DNA of 37,064 nucleotides from Paenibacillus sp. MZ04-78.2 (GTDB lineage Bacteria; Bacillota; Bacilli; Paenibacillales; NBRC-103111): assembly GCF_024213375.1 (NCBI RefSeq), contig NZ_JANAVJ010000047.1, positions 1 through 37,064 on the forward strand, read 5' to 3'. The first letter of the stretch is position 1, and every line of letters starts with the position of its first letter. The notes beneath the pieces are model-generated. The model saw only the letters and a list, made by a program, of their open reading frames with translations. It was not told the DNA's origin and made no database searches. The translations under genes and the position numbers were made by a program. Positions 6,531 to 15,937 of the stretch are shown in pieces.

Positions 6531-6609
6531 TTTCTAATTCGAAGGATGATAATTCATTAATATGGTTTAAATTCAATATTAGGTATTTATAGCAAACAAA
6601 TTCCAATCA

Positions 6610-6618
6610 TGCTACAAT
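6610..6618 (+). promoter_or_regulatory. Possible promoter of the NRPS-PKS operon
   Basis: TGCTACAAT is an extended -10 (TACAAT at 6613-6618), 51 nt before the first NRPS start codon. The -35 region is poor. It lies in a 235-bp AT-rich gap between the Fic terminator and the GC-rich operon. No other promoter was seen inside the operon, whose genes are tightly packed. Confidence 0.45.
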
Positions 6619-6669
6619 GATATCGAACATCTGATTACATGGAGGTAATGAAGACAGGGAGGATGAGGA

Positions 6670-9600
6670 ATGAACGCAATGCCTTCAGGAACGTTTCCGC
6701 TGACGCAAGCGCAGAAGCGGATCTGGTTCATGCAAAAGATGCATCCCGATTCCGGTTTCATGAACTTTGGTTTGACCGTTCAATTTTTGACGCACGTGTC
6801 TCCCGAGTTGCTGAAGAAAGCCATCGTTCAATTCATGTTGGAAAATGACTCCATCCGGCTCTCAATCACAACCTCAGCCTCGGACGATCCCGGCATGCCC
6901 CGACAGTATATCAGCCCGGAAGAACCTCCAGATATCTCGCTGCTAGATTTCTGCAACGAGCAGGCACCCGACCAGGCGGCTCGCTTGTGGATCGACGCTG
7001 CAACCAGACAGCCTTACCCGCTTGAAGCTTCCCGGCTCTATGATTTTGCTCTCCTCCGCCTTTCCGACACCGAATTATGGTTGTATCTCAAATGTCATCA
7101 TATCCTTGGAGACGGTACCGCCCTCGTGCAGGCCGGGGCCGACATCGCAGACCTTTATTTGTGCTTGGCCCGAGGGCAGGCACGGGATTTTCAAAAGAAG
7201 CCCTCCTATCTCGAAGCGATCGACCGGGAGCACGCCTATCTGGAATCGGACCGGTATGCGCAAGACCGCCAATATTGGGACGAAAAGTTCCGGACGTTGC
7301 CGGAACCGCTTTCTTTGGCCCGGACCGGAAATCCGACGGGAAGCCTGGAAAGCGGCCGCTACGGGTTCGCGATCGACGGCAGCAGGAGGGAGCGCGTCGA
7401 TGCCTTCTGCCGGGAGGCCGGGGTCAACCCTTCGGTTTTCTTTCTTGCTCTCTTCTACGCCTATTTGTACCGGATGACGGGCCAAAGGGACATCGTGCTC
7501 GCCAGTATAACCGGGAACCGGACGAGCCCCCGGGACAAACACACCTTCGGCATGTTCGCGGGTGTGGCTGCTTTTCGCTACGAAGTCGATCCGCAGCATG
7601 CTTTTACATCGCATTGCCAAGCCTTTGCCAAAGCCTATACGCGCATGCTGCGCCACCAGAAATACCCCTACAACCAACTCGTGGCCCGAACGAGGGAGCG
7701 TCATCCGATTACGGGGCCGTTGTACCATATCGGGACAGAGTTTCAAGTGATGAATTTCCGCAAGGATGACGAGATCGGCGTTGCAAGCGAAATTCATTTC
7801 AGCGGCTCGATCGCGGATGAATTGCATTTTCACGTTAAGGACCATACGAATTCCGGGTTGTACCGGCTGGATTTCGAATACCAGCGGGCGCTGTTCGGCG
7901 AAGACGAAATTGCGGCGCATGGCGAGCGGTACATGAACCTGCTGGACGATGCGCTGTCCCATCCGGAGCGCACGGTGGCAGACCTGTGCCTTCTATCGGA
8001 AGCCGAGGCCAGGCGGATTTTGACCGATTTCAACCGGACGGAGCGGGATTTCGGAACGCAGCGCACGTTTGCGGAGCTGTTCGCCGGGCAGGTCCGGCGG
8101 ACGCCCGATGCGGTCGCCGTCGAGTTCGGGGACGAACGGCTGACGTATCGCGAGCTGGAGCAATGGACGCGTCGGCTGGCGCACGGCTTGCGGAGCCGGG
8201 GCGTGGCGGCGGAAAGCGTCGTCGCGGTGATGCTGCCCAAGGGGCCGGAGCTTATCGCTGCAATGATCGCGGTTCTCCGCGCAGGCGGAGCGTATTTGCC
8301 GATTGATCCGGATTATCCGGCGGAACGCATCGCTTATATGTTGAACGATTCACAGGCTCCATTCCTTATGACAAAAGGGGGGATCGGACAAACCGTCGCA
8401 GGTTGGAGAGGCGAGGTCATTCTTGTTGAGCCGAAGGAAGCGCAGGGAGGTGCGGTTGAAGAGCTGAGGGACGTTCATTGGCCCTTCCCCGGGGAGGGCG
8501 ATCTCGCTTATATCATCTATACCTCCGGCTCCACCGGGCAGCCGAAGGGGGTCATGATCGAGCACCGGGGACTCGGCAACCTCATTCATGCGACGAAGGA
8601 CAGGCTGGGGCTATCCGGCCGTACGAGGATCTTGCAGTTTTCGTCGTGCAGCTTCGACGCTTCCGTGGTGGAAATTTTCCCCGTGCTGTGCAGCGGGGGA
8701 ACGCTTGTGGCCGATACCCGCGAAGCGATGCTGCCGGGCAAGCCGCTGGTCGAGCTTATCGGTAAAAAAGCCGTCAATGTGTTTATACTCCCGGCATCCG
8801 TGCTTGCTATGCTGTCGGAGGTCCCGGGCAGTGCGGGCGCCTTGCGGACGTTGGAGACGGTGATCTCGGGGGGCGAGCCTTGTCCTGCCGAACTCGCTGC
8901 CGCGTGGAGCGTCAACCGGCGCTTTATCAACGCCTACGGTCCGACGGAAGCCACAGTATGGGCAACCGATCGAACGTTCGATGGCGGCAGGCTGCCGCCG
9001 GATATCGGGCGGCCCATTGCCAATACGCAGGTATATGTGCTGGACGAGAACCGGAAGCCGGTTCCGGTCGGCGTCGCTGGCGAGATGTATATCGGCGGAG
9101 CGGGACTGGCCCGCGGGTATTGGAACCGTCCCGGGCTGACGGCCGAGCGGTTCGTGGAGGCGGAGCTTGACCTGCCTGTGCCGGGAGCCGTCCGCTTGTA
9201 CCGGACGGGAGACTTGGCCCGCTATTTGCCGGACGGAAGTCTGGAATATATCGGGCGTGCAGACCATCAGGTCAAAATTCGCGGCCATCGCATCGAGCTG
9301 GAAGAGATCGAAACCGTGCTGGGTCTGCACCCGGAAGTCCGGCAAGCCGTGGTCGTCGTTCATGACGATGGCAGCGGCAAGCGGCTGGTTGCTTTTGCGA
9401 TCCCGGTCGCGGACGGGACGGACAAGCCGCAAACGGCGGAACTGCGCGCCTATTTGCAGGAACGGCTTCCCGCGTTTATGGTGCCGCATTTCGTCCGCGT
9501 GGTCGACCGGCTGCCGCTGACGCCGAGCGGCAAAGCAGACCGGGCCGCTTTAAGCAAGCTCGGCTTCGAAGAGCCGGCCGCTCAATCAAGCGCAGCTCCG

Positions 9601-9942
9601 CTCAATCAAGCGGAAGAGGTGCTGGCGCGGATCTGGAAAGAGACGCTCGGCTTGTCGCGGGTGGGCGTTCAGGATCACTTTTTCGACTTGGGTGGAGATT
9701 CCTTCCGGCTGCTGCGTGTTCATCAGCGCATCAGGGAGGCGCTGGACGATTCCGCGACCGTCGTCGATCTGTTCCGTTTTCCCACGATTCGTGCGTTGGC
9801 GGGTCACTTGAACCGGAGCCGGGGGGCTGTGCGGGAGGAAGTGCCCGGAAGCGGCAGCAGAAGCAAAAGCGCGAACCGTATGACGTCCCAGCGAAAGGAA
9901 GAAATAGAAAGGCAGAAACGGCTTAGAACGCAGAGGAGGTAA
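6670..9942 (+). CDS. Nonribosomal peptide synthetase, first module (C-A-T)
   Basis: 1090 residues. The condensation domain (about 7-440) has the intact active site HHILGDG (H143-G149). The adenylation domain (about 455-960) has P-loop YTSGSTGQPKG (617-627), A4 FDASVVEIF (D663), NAYGPTE, YRTGD, GRADHQVKIRGHRIELEEIE and catalytic K955. The thiolation domain has LGGDS with phosphopantetheine Ser1011. Hand alignment to GrsA gives a binding-pocket code of D-A-V-I-I-G-A-V-W-K, a hydrophobic pocket that I cannot match to a named substrate. A condensation domain at the very start of the assembly line suggests a starter type that N-acylates residue 1, though it could be idle. ATG 6670 follows GGGAGGATGAGGA. 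The basic C-terminal tail may dock to the PKS, whose ATG begins 7 nt after this stop. Confidence 0.92.
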   Translation: MNAMPSGTFPLTQAQKRIWFMQKMHPDSGFMNFGLTVQFLTHVSPELLKKAIVQFMLENDSIRLSITTSASDDPGMPRQYISPEEPPDISLLDFCNEQAPDQAARLWIDAATRQPYPLEASRLYDFALLRLSDTELWLYLKCHHILGDGTALVQAGADIADLYLCLARGQARDFQKKPSYLEAIDREHAYLESDRYAQDRQYWDEKFRTLPEPLSLARTGNPTGSLESGRYGFAIDGSRRERVDAFCREAGVNPSVFFLALFYAYLYRMTGQRDIVLASITGNRTSPRDKHTFGMFAGVAAFRYEVDPQHAFTSHCQAFAKAYTRMLRHQKYPYNQLVARTRERHPITGPLYHIGTEFQVMNFRKDDEIGVASEIHFSGSIADELHFHVKDHTNSGLYRLDFEYQRALFGEDEIAAHGERYMNLLDDALSHPERTVADLCLLSEAEARRILTDFNRTERDFGTQRTFAELFAGQVRRTPDAVAVEFGDERLTYRELEQWTRRLAHGLRSRGVAAESVVAVMLPKGPELIAAMIAVLRAGGAYLPIDPDYPAERIAYMLNDSQAPFLMTKGGIGQTVAGWRGEVILVEPKEAQGGAVEELRDVHWPFPGEGDLAYIIYTSGSTGQPKGVMIEHRGLGNLIHATKDRLGLSGRTRILQFSSCSFDASVVEIFPVLCSGGTLVADTREAMLPGKPLVELIGKKAVNVFILPASVLAMLSEVPGSAGALRTLETVISGGEPCPAELAAAWSVNRRFINAYGPTEATVWATDRTFDGGRLPPDIGRPIANTQVYVLDENRKPVPVGVAGEMYIGGAGLARGYWNRPGLTAERFVEAELDLPVPGAVRLYRTGDLARYLPDGSLEYIGRADHQVKIRGHRIELEEIETVLGLHPEVRQAVVVVHDDGSGKRLVAFAIPVADGTDKPQTAELRAYLQERLPAFMVPHFVRVVDRLPLTPSGKADRAALSKLGFEEPAAQSSAAPLNQAEEVLARIWKETLGLSRVGVQDHFFDLGGDSFRLLRVHQRIREALDDSATVVDLFRFPTIRALAGHLNRSRGAVREEVPGSGSRSKSANRMTSQRKEEIERQKRLRTQRR

Positions 9943-9949
9943 AGAGCTT

Positions 9950-12900
9950 ATGGAAGCGATTTCAAAAGATGGGGAACTGCGGGGAATTGCGATTATCGGG
10001 ATGGCGGGAAGGTTTCCGGGGGCGGGCGATTTGGAGCAATTTTGGGCCAATCTGCGGGATGGGCAGGAATCGATTGCCTCCTTCAAGGAGCCGGAGAAGA
10101 ACCGGGTTCATGCCGCAGGGATTTTGGAGGGAGCGTCCGACTTCGACGCCGCCTTCTTTGGGCTGACGCCGCGGGAAGCGGAGATGACGGACCCGCAGCA
10201 TCGGTTGTTTCTGGAATGCGCCTACGAAGCCTTGGAGTCGGCGGGATATCCTCCGACGAGGTGCAGCGAGCGGGTCGGGGTGTACGCGGGCAGCGGGCAG
10301 TCGGATTATATCCAGCATGTGCTGAGCCATGACGAGCTTGCGGAATCGTTCGGACCGTTCCAGATCGGCATCGGCAATTACCCGGACTTTCTCGCTACCC
10401 GCGTTTCGTACAAGTTGAACCTGAGCGGCCCGAGCGTCGCGGTGCAAACGGCCTGCTCCAGCTCCTTGGTGGCTGTCCATATGGCGTGTCAGGCGCTGCT
10501 CACATACGAGTGCGATATGGCGATCGCGGGCGGCGTGTCGGTCAAAGCGGACCAAACGGCGGGCTTCGACTATCAGGAAGGGGGGATTCTGTCGCCGGAC
10601 GGGCGCTGCCGCGCGTTCGACGCCAAGTCCCAAGGCACGGCGGTCGGGAACGGGGCCGGGGCCGTCTTGCTGAAGCGGCTGGATGAAGCCGTGTCGGACG
10701 GGGATACGATTCTGGCCGTGATCCGCGGTTCGGCGGTCAATAACGACGGGGCGCAGAAGGTCGGGTATACCGCCCCCAGCGTGACACGGCAAGCCGAGGT
10801 CATCAAGGAAGCGCTGGCCGTCTCGGAGATCGACCCGGCGACGATGACGTATATCGAGGCTCACGGCACGGGCACCGCGCTGGGCGATCCCGTCGAAGTG
10901 GCCGCCTTGACGGAGGCGTACCGCGAGGCTGCGAGCCGAAAGCAATACTGCGCCATCGGATCGGTCAAAACGAACATCGGCCACCTCGACAGCGCCGCCG
11001 GGATTGCCGGACTGATCAAAACGGTGCTGTGCCTGCAAAATAAAATGCTGCCGCCGAGCCTGCACTATACGGAGCCGAATCCGAAAATCGATTTTGCGAA
11101 CAGTCCTTTCTGCGTGATCGACCGGCTCAGGGAATGGAACACGAACGGGTATCCCCGCCGGGCCGGGGTAAGCTCGTTCGGCATGGGCGGCACGAATGCA
11201 CACGTCGTGCTGGAGGAAGCGCCCTTAGTGGAAGCGGCACGGCATCCGGAGGCCGGGGCTACGTTCGCCAATGTGGAGCCGGAGACGGACACGGGGGCCG
11301 CCGCTTGGAACGTCATCGTCTTGTCTGCCAAAACGGATACGGCCTTGCGCCGGAAGACGGAGCGGTTGATCGGCTATTTGCAAACGAACGGGGACGCTCT
11401 CTTATCCGACGTGGCCTACACGCTTGCCGCAGGCAGAGAAACGTTCGCCCGGCGGCTCGCGGTGGTCGGCTGCGATCATGGGATGGTCGCGGACGGATTA
11501 ATAGCGAAGCTCGCGGACCTGCCACCATCCGGCCGGGACGCTCAAGAGTCCGCAGGTGGCGGCGAACCGCCGCTGGGCGTGACCTTTATGTTTACCGGGC
11601 AGGGGGCGCAGCACATCGATATGGGCGCCGAGCTGTACGAATCCACGCCCGCGTACCGCGAGCAGGTGGACCGGTGCGCCGAACGGCTGCAACCGCTTCT
11701 CGGCCTTGATCTGCGGAACGTGCTGTATCCGCCGCCGTCCCAAGCGGAGGAAGCGGCTTCCCGGCTGCGCCAAACCGCTCTGACGCAGCCTGCGCTGTTC
11801 GTCCTCGAATATGCTTTGGCTAAGCAATTGGAGGCTTGGGGCGTTCGTCCGCAGGCGATGATCGGCCACAGCATCGGGGAGTATGTGGCCGCTTGCTTGG
11901 CGGGAGTCTTGGCCGTAGACGATGCGCTGACCGCCGTTGCCGCGCGCGGAAGTCTGATGCAGGAGATGGAACGCGGGGCAATGCTGGCGATCGCGCTGTC
12001 CGAAGCGGAAGTACGGGGGCTGCTGGCCGCTGCGTGCCCGGAGCTGTCCGTAGCCGCCGTGAACGGCCCGACGTCCTGCGTGGTATCGGGGCCCTTCGAG
12101 GCGATCGAACAGCTGGAGCAGACGCTCGGCCACAAGAACGCCGTATCGAAGCGGCTCGTGACCTCGCACGCTTACCATTCGGCGATGATGGAGCCGATGC
12201 TCGAACGGTTCGCCGGGGTCATGCGTGGTATCGCGCTGCATGCGCCGCAGCTTCCGTACGTCTCGAATGTGACGGGAACGTGGATTACGACCGGGCAAGC
12301 GACGGACCCGATGTATTGGGTCCGGCATTTGCGGGACACCGTCCGCTTCGCAGACGGAATCCGCCTGCTGTCGGAATCGGGAAGAACGGCCTTTCTGGAG
12401 ATCGGTCCGGGGCAGTCTTTGACCTCGCTGGTCCGGCAGCAAACCACCCGGAACGCGACACCCGGGGCGTCGGCGGTGAACACCCTGCCCCCGGCGGCAG
12501 CAGGCAAATCCGCGTATGCCAGCGTCCTTCAGGCGCTGGGCGAGCTGTGGTCCGCAGGCGCGGACATCGATTGCGCCGCATGGCATGAGGGGAAAGCGCG
12601 CCGCCGGGTGCCTTTGCCAACGTATCCGTTCGAGCGCTACCGCTATTATTTGGAGAAAAAGGTTCGAGTCGCCCCTGCCGCTTCTGCCGATGCGGTCGCA
12701 GCCGCCGGACAGGAGCGCCAGGCGGACATGGCCGACTGGTTCTACGCTCCGGTATGGAAACAAACGCTCCTACCTCCGCAGCGACCGGCCTCTGGAGCCG
12801 CAGCGCCGCACAAGCGGACGTATCTGCTGTTCCACGACCGGTATGGACTGGCTGAGGCCTTGAGCGAGGGCTTGAAAAGCAAGGGGCACGATGTTGTCGC

Positions 12901-14686
12901 CGTGCTCGAAGGCGGCGGATTCCGGCAAGTGGAGGAGGACGTGTTTACGGTCCATCCCGCACAAGGCCGGTCCTATGAGGAGCTGCTGTATGCTTTGGCG
13001 GCACAACAGCGCTTCCCGGATGCCGTCATCCACCTATGGAACGTCATCGAACCAGAATCGGAGGAGGAGGCTGTCCCCGTCTCTATCGCACAGCGTTACG
13101 CCCGCTCCCAGCAGCTTGGGCTGTACAGCTTGATGCATTTGGCCCAAGCGATCGGCATGCAGGCGGCGGCGAAGCCGACGGAGCTAATCGCGCTGACCGG
13201 CAGCCTGCAATGGGTCGCCAACGAGCAGGTACGGAGCCCGGAGCGGGCGACCTTGCTCGGGGCGCTGCGGGTCATTCCGCAAGAGTACGCGCAGATTCGG
13301 GCGCGTGCCGTCGACGTGAGCTTGGCCGATCTCGCTTCGGCTTCCTCCGGGCGCTTGATCCGGCAGCTGCTTCAGGAGATCGAGCACGGGGGAGAGGACT
13401 TTGTCGTTGCGTACCGGGGGATGCAGCGCTTCACGCAACTCTACGAAGCGGTCAAGCTGCCGGAAGCCGGTCCTGCGGACGCCGCCTTCCGCGACGGAGG
13501 CGTGTATCTGGTGACGGGGGCAACGAGCGAAATTGGCTTGCGGCTGTGCGAGGAAATCGCCCGGACGGCGAAGGTTTCTTTCGTGCTGATCGGGGATGCG
13601 TCTTTCCCGGATGTCCGCGAGTGGGAGCATGACTTGCTGCATAGCGGGGAATCGGACGATACGGCCAAGATCATCAAACGCATCCGTGCACTGGAGCAAA
13701 ATGGAACGCCTCTGCTCTACGCCAGCGCCGATCTGACGGATGAAGCCGGGCTGCGGGACATTGTGCGGCAAGCGGAGCGGCGGTTCGGCGCGATTCACGG
13801 CGTGCTATTCGCCCAGGAGCCGTACGGCTCGGGCTTGATCCAGTTCAGCGACCGGGAGCGGTCCGAACGGGTCGTTGCGCCTCAGGCGCTGGGGCTGCTC
13901 ATCTTGGAATGGCTGCTTCGCTCCCATCCGCTGGAGCTGATGATCGTGTTCTCGCGCACGATCTCGTTCACCGGCGGCGTCGGACTGATGGATCAGTGCG
14001 CATCCCATCATTTTGTCGATGCGTTCGCCAAGTGGCATGCGGCCGCTGGAGGCCGAACCGTCGCCGTCAACTGGGGCATGTGGCAGGACGACGTCTGGGT
14101 CGGGAAGCAGACGGAGCTCCCAGTGGACGTCAAGGAGCATATGCTGCAAATGCAGGCGCGATTCGGAATTACCGGAGCGGAAGGACTGGAGGCGATCCGG
14201 CGCATTGCGGCCAGCGGCCTGTCCCAAGCCGTCGTGTCCACGCAAAGCATTCACGATGCGGCGGGCAACGGATGGCTGAACGCCGCGGGCCACGCTGCTT
14301 CGGATAGCCGAAATAGCCGGGCAGATGCGGTTTATCTAGATGGCGAATCGTCTCAAGAACCGCCGCAAACCGAGGCGGAGCAAAAGATTGCGGCGATCTG
14401 GGAGACGCTGTTCGGGATTCCGGGCATCGGCAGACAGCAGAGCTTCTTTGATTTGGGCGGCAATTCGCTGCTTTCGATCCAGCTTGTTGCCCGGCTGCGG
14501 CAAGCGTTTCATGGCGATATCCCGATGGATGTTATTTTCCAGTCGCCGACGATTGCCGAGCTGGCCGAGTCGATTGCGCAGACGCAGGTCAAGCCGGAGG
14601 AGCTGGACGAAATCGAACGCTTGCTCAGCGAAATCGAAAATTTGCCGCAGGACGAGCTGATGCAGCTATTAAGCCGCGAGGGATAA
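9950..14686 (+). CDS. Type I polyketide synthase module: KS-AT-(inactive KR)-ACP
   Basis: 1578 residues. The ketosynthase (about 4-430) has TACSSSL (Cys169), EAHGTGT (His305) and NIGHLDSAAG (His345). The acyltransferase (about 538-860) has GHSIGEY (Ser641) and HAYHS (740-744), pointing to malonyl-CoA. A KR-like region (about 920-1400) is catalytically degenerate: APQALG has Gln1312 for the usual Lys, VFSRT has Arg1336 for the Ser, and DQCASHHFVDA has Gln1349 for the Tyr and His1353 for the Asn. The carrier domain has LGGNS (Ser1506). The C-terminus is a short acidic helix (LDEIERLLSEIENLPQDE), probably a docking element. The module should add two carbons and leave a beta-ketone. ATG 9950 follows GGAGGTAAAGAGCTT. 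Confidence 0.92.
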   Translation: MEAISKDGELRGIAIIGMAGRFPGAGDLEQFWANLRDGQESIASFKEPEKNRVHAAGILEGASDFDAAFFGLTPREAEMTDPQHRLFLECAYEALESAGYPPTRCSERVGVYAGSGQSDYIQHVLSHDELAESFGPFQIGIGNYPDFLATRVSYKLNLSGPSVAVQTACSSSLVAVHMACQALLTYECDMAIAGGVSVKADQTAGFDYQEGGILSPDGRCRAFDAKSQGTAVGNGAGAVLLKRLDEAVSDGDTILAVIRGSAVNNDGAQKVGYTAPSVTRQAEVIKEALAVSEIDPATMTYIEAHGTGTALGDPVEVAALTEAYREAASRKQYCAIGSVKTNIGHLDSAAGIAGLIKTVLCLQNKMLPPSLHYTEPNPKIDFANSPFCVIDRLREWNTNGYPRRAGVSSFGMGGTNAHVVLEEAPLVEAARHPEAGATFANVEPETDTGAAAWNVIVLSAKTDTALRRKTERLIGYLQTNGDALLSDVAYTLAAGRETFARRLAVVGCDHGMVADGLIAKLADLPPSGRDAQESAGGGEPPLGVTFMFTGQGAQHIDMGAELYESTPAYREQVDRCAERLQPLLGLDLRNVLYPPPSQAEEAASRLRQTALTQPALFVLEYALAKQLEAWGVRPQAMIGHSIGEYVAACLAGVLAVDDALTAVAARGSLMQEMERGAMLAIALSEAEVRGLLAAACPELSVAAVNGPTSCVVSGPFEAIEQLEQTLGHKNAVSKRLVTSHAYHSAMMEPMLERFAGVMRGIALHAPQLPYVSNVTGTWITTGQATDPMYWVRHLRDTVRFADGIRLLSESGRTAFLEIGPGQSLTSLVRQQTTRNATPGASAVNTLPPAAAGKSAYASVLQALGELWSAGADIDCAAWHEGKARRRVPLPTYPFERYRYYLEKKVRVAPAASADAVAAAGQERQADMADWFYAPVWKQTLLPPQRPASGAAAPHKRTYLLFHDRYGLAEALSEGLKSKGHDVVAVLEGGGFRQVEEDVFTVHPAQGRSYEELLYALAAQQRFPDAVIHLWNVIEPESEEEAVPVSIAQRYARSQQLGLYSLMHLAQAIGMQAAAKPTELIALTGSLQWVANEQVRSPERATLLGALRVIPQEYAQIRARAVDVSLADLASASSGRLIRQLLQEIEHGGEDFVVAYRGMQRFTQLYEAVKLPEAGPADAAFRDGGVYLVTGATSEIGLRLCEEIARTAKVSFVLIGDASFPDVREWEHDLLHSGESDDTAKIIKRIRALEQNGTPLLYASADLTDEAGLRDIVRQAERRFGAIHGVLFAQEPYGSGLIQFSDRERSERVVAPQALGLLILEWLLRSHPLELMIVFSRTISFTGGVGLMDQCASHHFVDAFAKWHAAAGGRTVAVNWGMWQDDVWVGKQTELPVDVKEHMLQMQARFGITGAEGLEAIRRIAASGLSQAVVSTQSIHDAAGNGWLNAAGHAASDSRNSRADAVYLDGESSQEPPQTEAEQKIAAIWETLFGIPGIGRQQSFFDLGGNSLLSIQLVARLRQAFHGDIPMDVIFQSPTIAELAESIAQTQVKPEELDEIERLLSEIENLPQDELMQLLSREG

Positions 14687-14698
14687 GGAGATGAGGAA

Positions 14699-15937
14699 AT
14701 GAGCGGCATTCACGAGCGGCTGGCGGCGCTGACGCCGGAGCAGCGGGCGCTGCTGGAGCGGCGTCTCAAGCAGCAGGGGATCTCGCCGCCGGATACAGCA
14801 AGCGGCGCGAAGCCCGGGCAGGGACAGGCTGCGGCGGAAGCGGCTTTTGTCCCGAAGCGCAGGCGCAGCGAGGCGGCCATGGATTTCAGTCTGTTTTTCT
14901 TCTCCGGCGACGGTTCGACTACGGACCGCCATAAGTACGGGCTGCTGATGGAATGCGCGGCGTTCGCGGATCGGCACGGGTTTAAGGCGGTGTGGACGCC
15001 GGAGCGGCATTTCGAGGAGTTCGGCGGGCTGTACCCGAATCCTTCGGTGCTCAGCGCAGCGCTGGCGGCGGTCACGGAGCGGGTTGAGCTGCGGGCGGGA
15101 AGCGTCGTGCTCCCGCTGCACCACCCGGTTCGGTTCGTGGAGGAATGGTCGGTCGTGGACAACCTGTCGGACGGCCGCGTGTCGGTCGCTTTTGCCACGG
15201 GCTGGCATCCCGCCGATTTTATCCTCGCGCCGGTGCAGGACCCGGACTATTATGTCCATCGCAAGGAAGAGCTGTTCAAGTCCGTCGAACAGGTTCGGGC
15301 ACTATGGAGCGGGGAGGCGGTTCCTTTTACCGACGCCAGCGGAGCGGTGCACCGAATCAAGACACTCCCCCGGCCGATCCAAAGCGAGCTGAACCTGTGG
15401 ATCGCCACGAACGGGAACGAGGAGACGTACCGTCAGGCCGCCGAGATCGGAGCGGGCATCCTGACCGGCATTCTCGGGAACGGCTTTGCGGAGCTGGAGG
15501 GCAAGATCGAGCGGTACCGCGAAGCGCTGCTCCGGCATGGCTACGATCCGCAGACGAAGAAGGTCGCGGTCATGCTCCATACCTGCCTCGGGGAGAACGA
15601 CGAAGCGGTCAGGGCGAAGGTGGAGCGGCCGCTGAAGGAATATCTTAAAACCTTTTTAAGCCAGCAAAGGCAAATTCTCGCCGACTACGACGACATGACC
15701 GACGCGGACTTCGAGTCGATTGTGTCCCGCGCCTTCGACAAGTATTACCGCGAAAGCTCCCTGCTCGGAACGCCGGACAAGTGCGCGAAGCTGGTGGAGA
15801 CGCTCCGCGATATCGGCGTCGGGGAGATTGCCTGCCTGATCGATTTTGGCGTGGATCGGGAGACGGTGATGGAAGGCTTGGCATTATTATCCGATTTGCA
15901 GCGGAAATTCGCCTATGACAAGGAGCTGATCCCATGA
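14699..15937 (+). CDS. Assembly-line luciferase-like FMN-dependent monooxygenase with N-terminal docking helix
   Basis: 412 residues. Residues about 60-400 are a bacterial luciferase-like (LLM) barrel of the MupA/natural-product subfamily: MDFSLFFFSGDG, HGFKAVWTPERHFEEFGG, PNPSVLSAALAAVTERV, GRVSVAFATGWHPADF and GILTGILG. Related enzymes in myxobacterial pathways (for example the MtaG monooxygenase domain) hydroxylate carrier-bound intermediates next to a carbonyl. Residues 1-27 are a separate docking-like helix, with LTPEQRALLERRLKQQG nearly identical to the N-terminus of the next NRPS. It begins 12 nt after the PKS with AAGGAG before ATG, and ends in a 4-nt overlap with the next NRPS. A free-standing enzyme carrying an assembly-line docking helix should act on the PKS-bound chain. 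The exact oxidation is unknown. Confidence 0.85.
   Translation: MSGIHERLAALTPEQRALLERRLKQQGISPPDTASGAKPGQGQAAAEAAFVPKRRRSEAAMDFSLFFFSGDGSTTDRHKYGLLMECAAFADRHGFKAVWTPERHFEEFGGLYPNPSVLSAALAAVTERVELRAGSVVLPLHHPVRFVEEWSVVDNLSDGRVSVAFATGWHPADFILAPVQDPDYYVHRKEELFKSVEQVRALWSGEAVPFTDASGAVHRIKTLPRPIQSELNLWIATNGNEETYRQAAEIGAGILTGILGNGFAELEGKIERYREALLRHGYDPQTKKVAVMLHTCLGENDEAVRAKVERPLKEYLKTFLSQQRQILADYDDMTDADFESIVSRAFDKYYRESSLLGTPDKCAKLVETLRDIGVGEIACLIDFGVDRETVMEGLALLSDLQRKFAYDKELIP

Noticed and set aside
7075..7962. Long minus-strand open frame opposite the first NRPS gene (and similar long frames opposite the other NRPS/PKS genes, such as 18376-20589 and 23016-24488)
   Set aside because: They are antisense shadows of GC-rich coding sequence. 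The plus-strand frames carry complete catalytic motifs and the minus-strand products show none.
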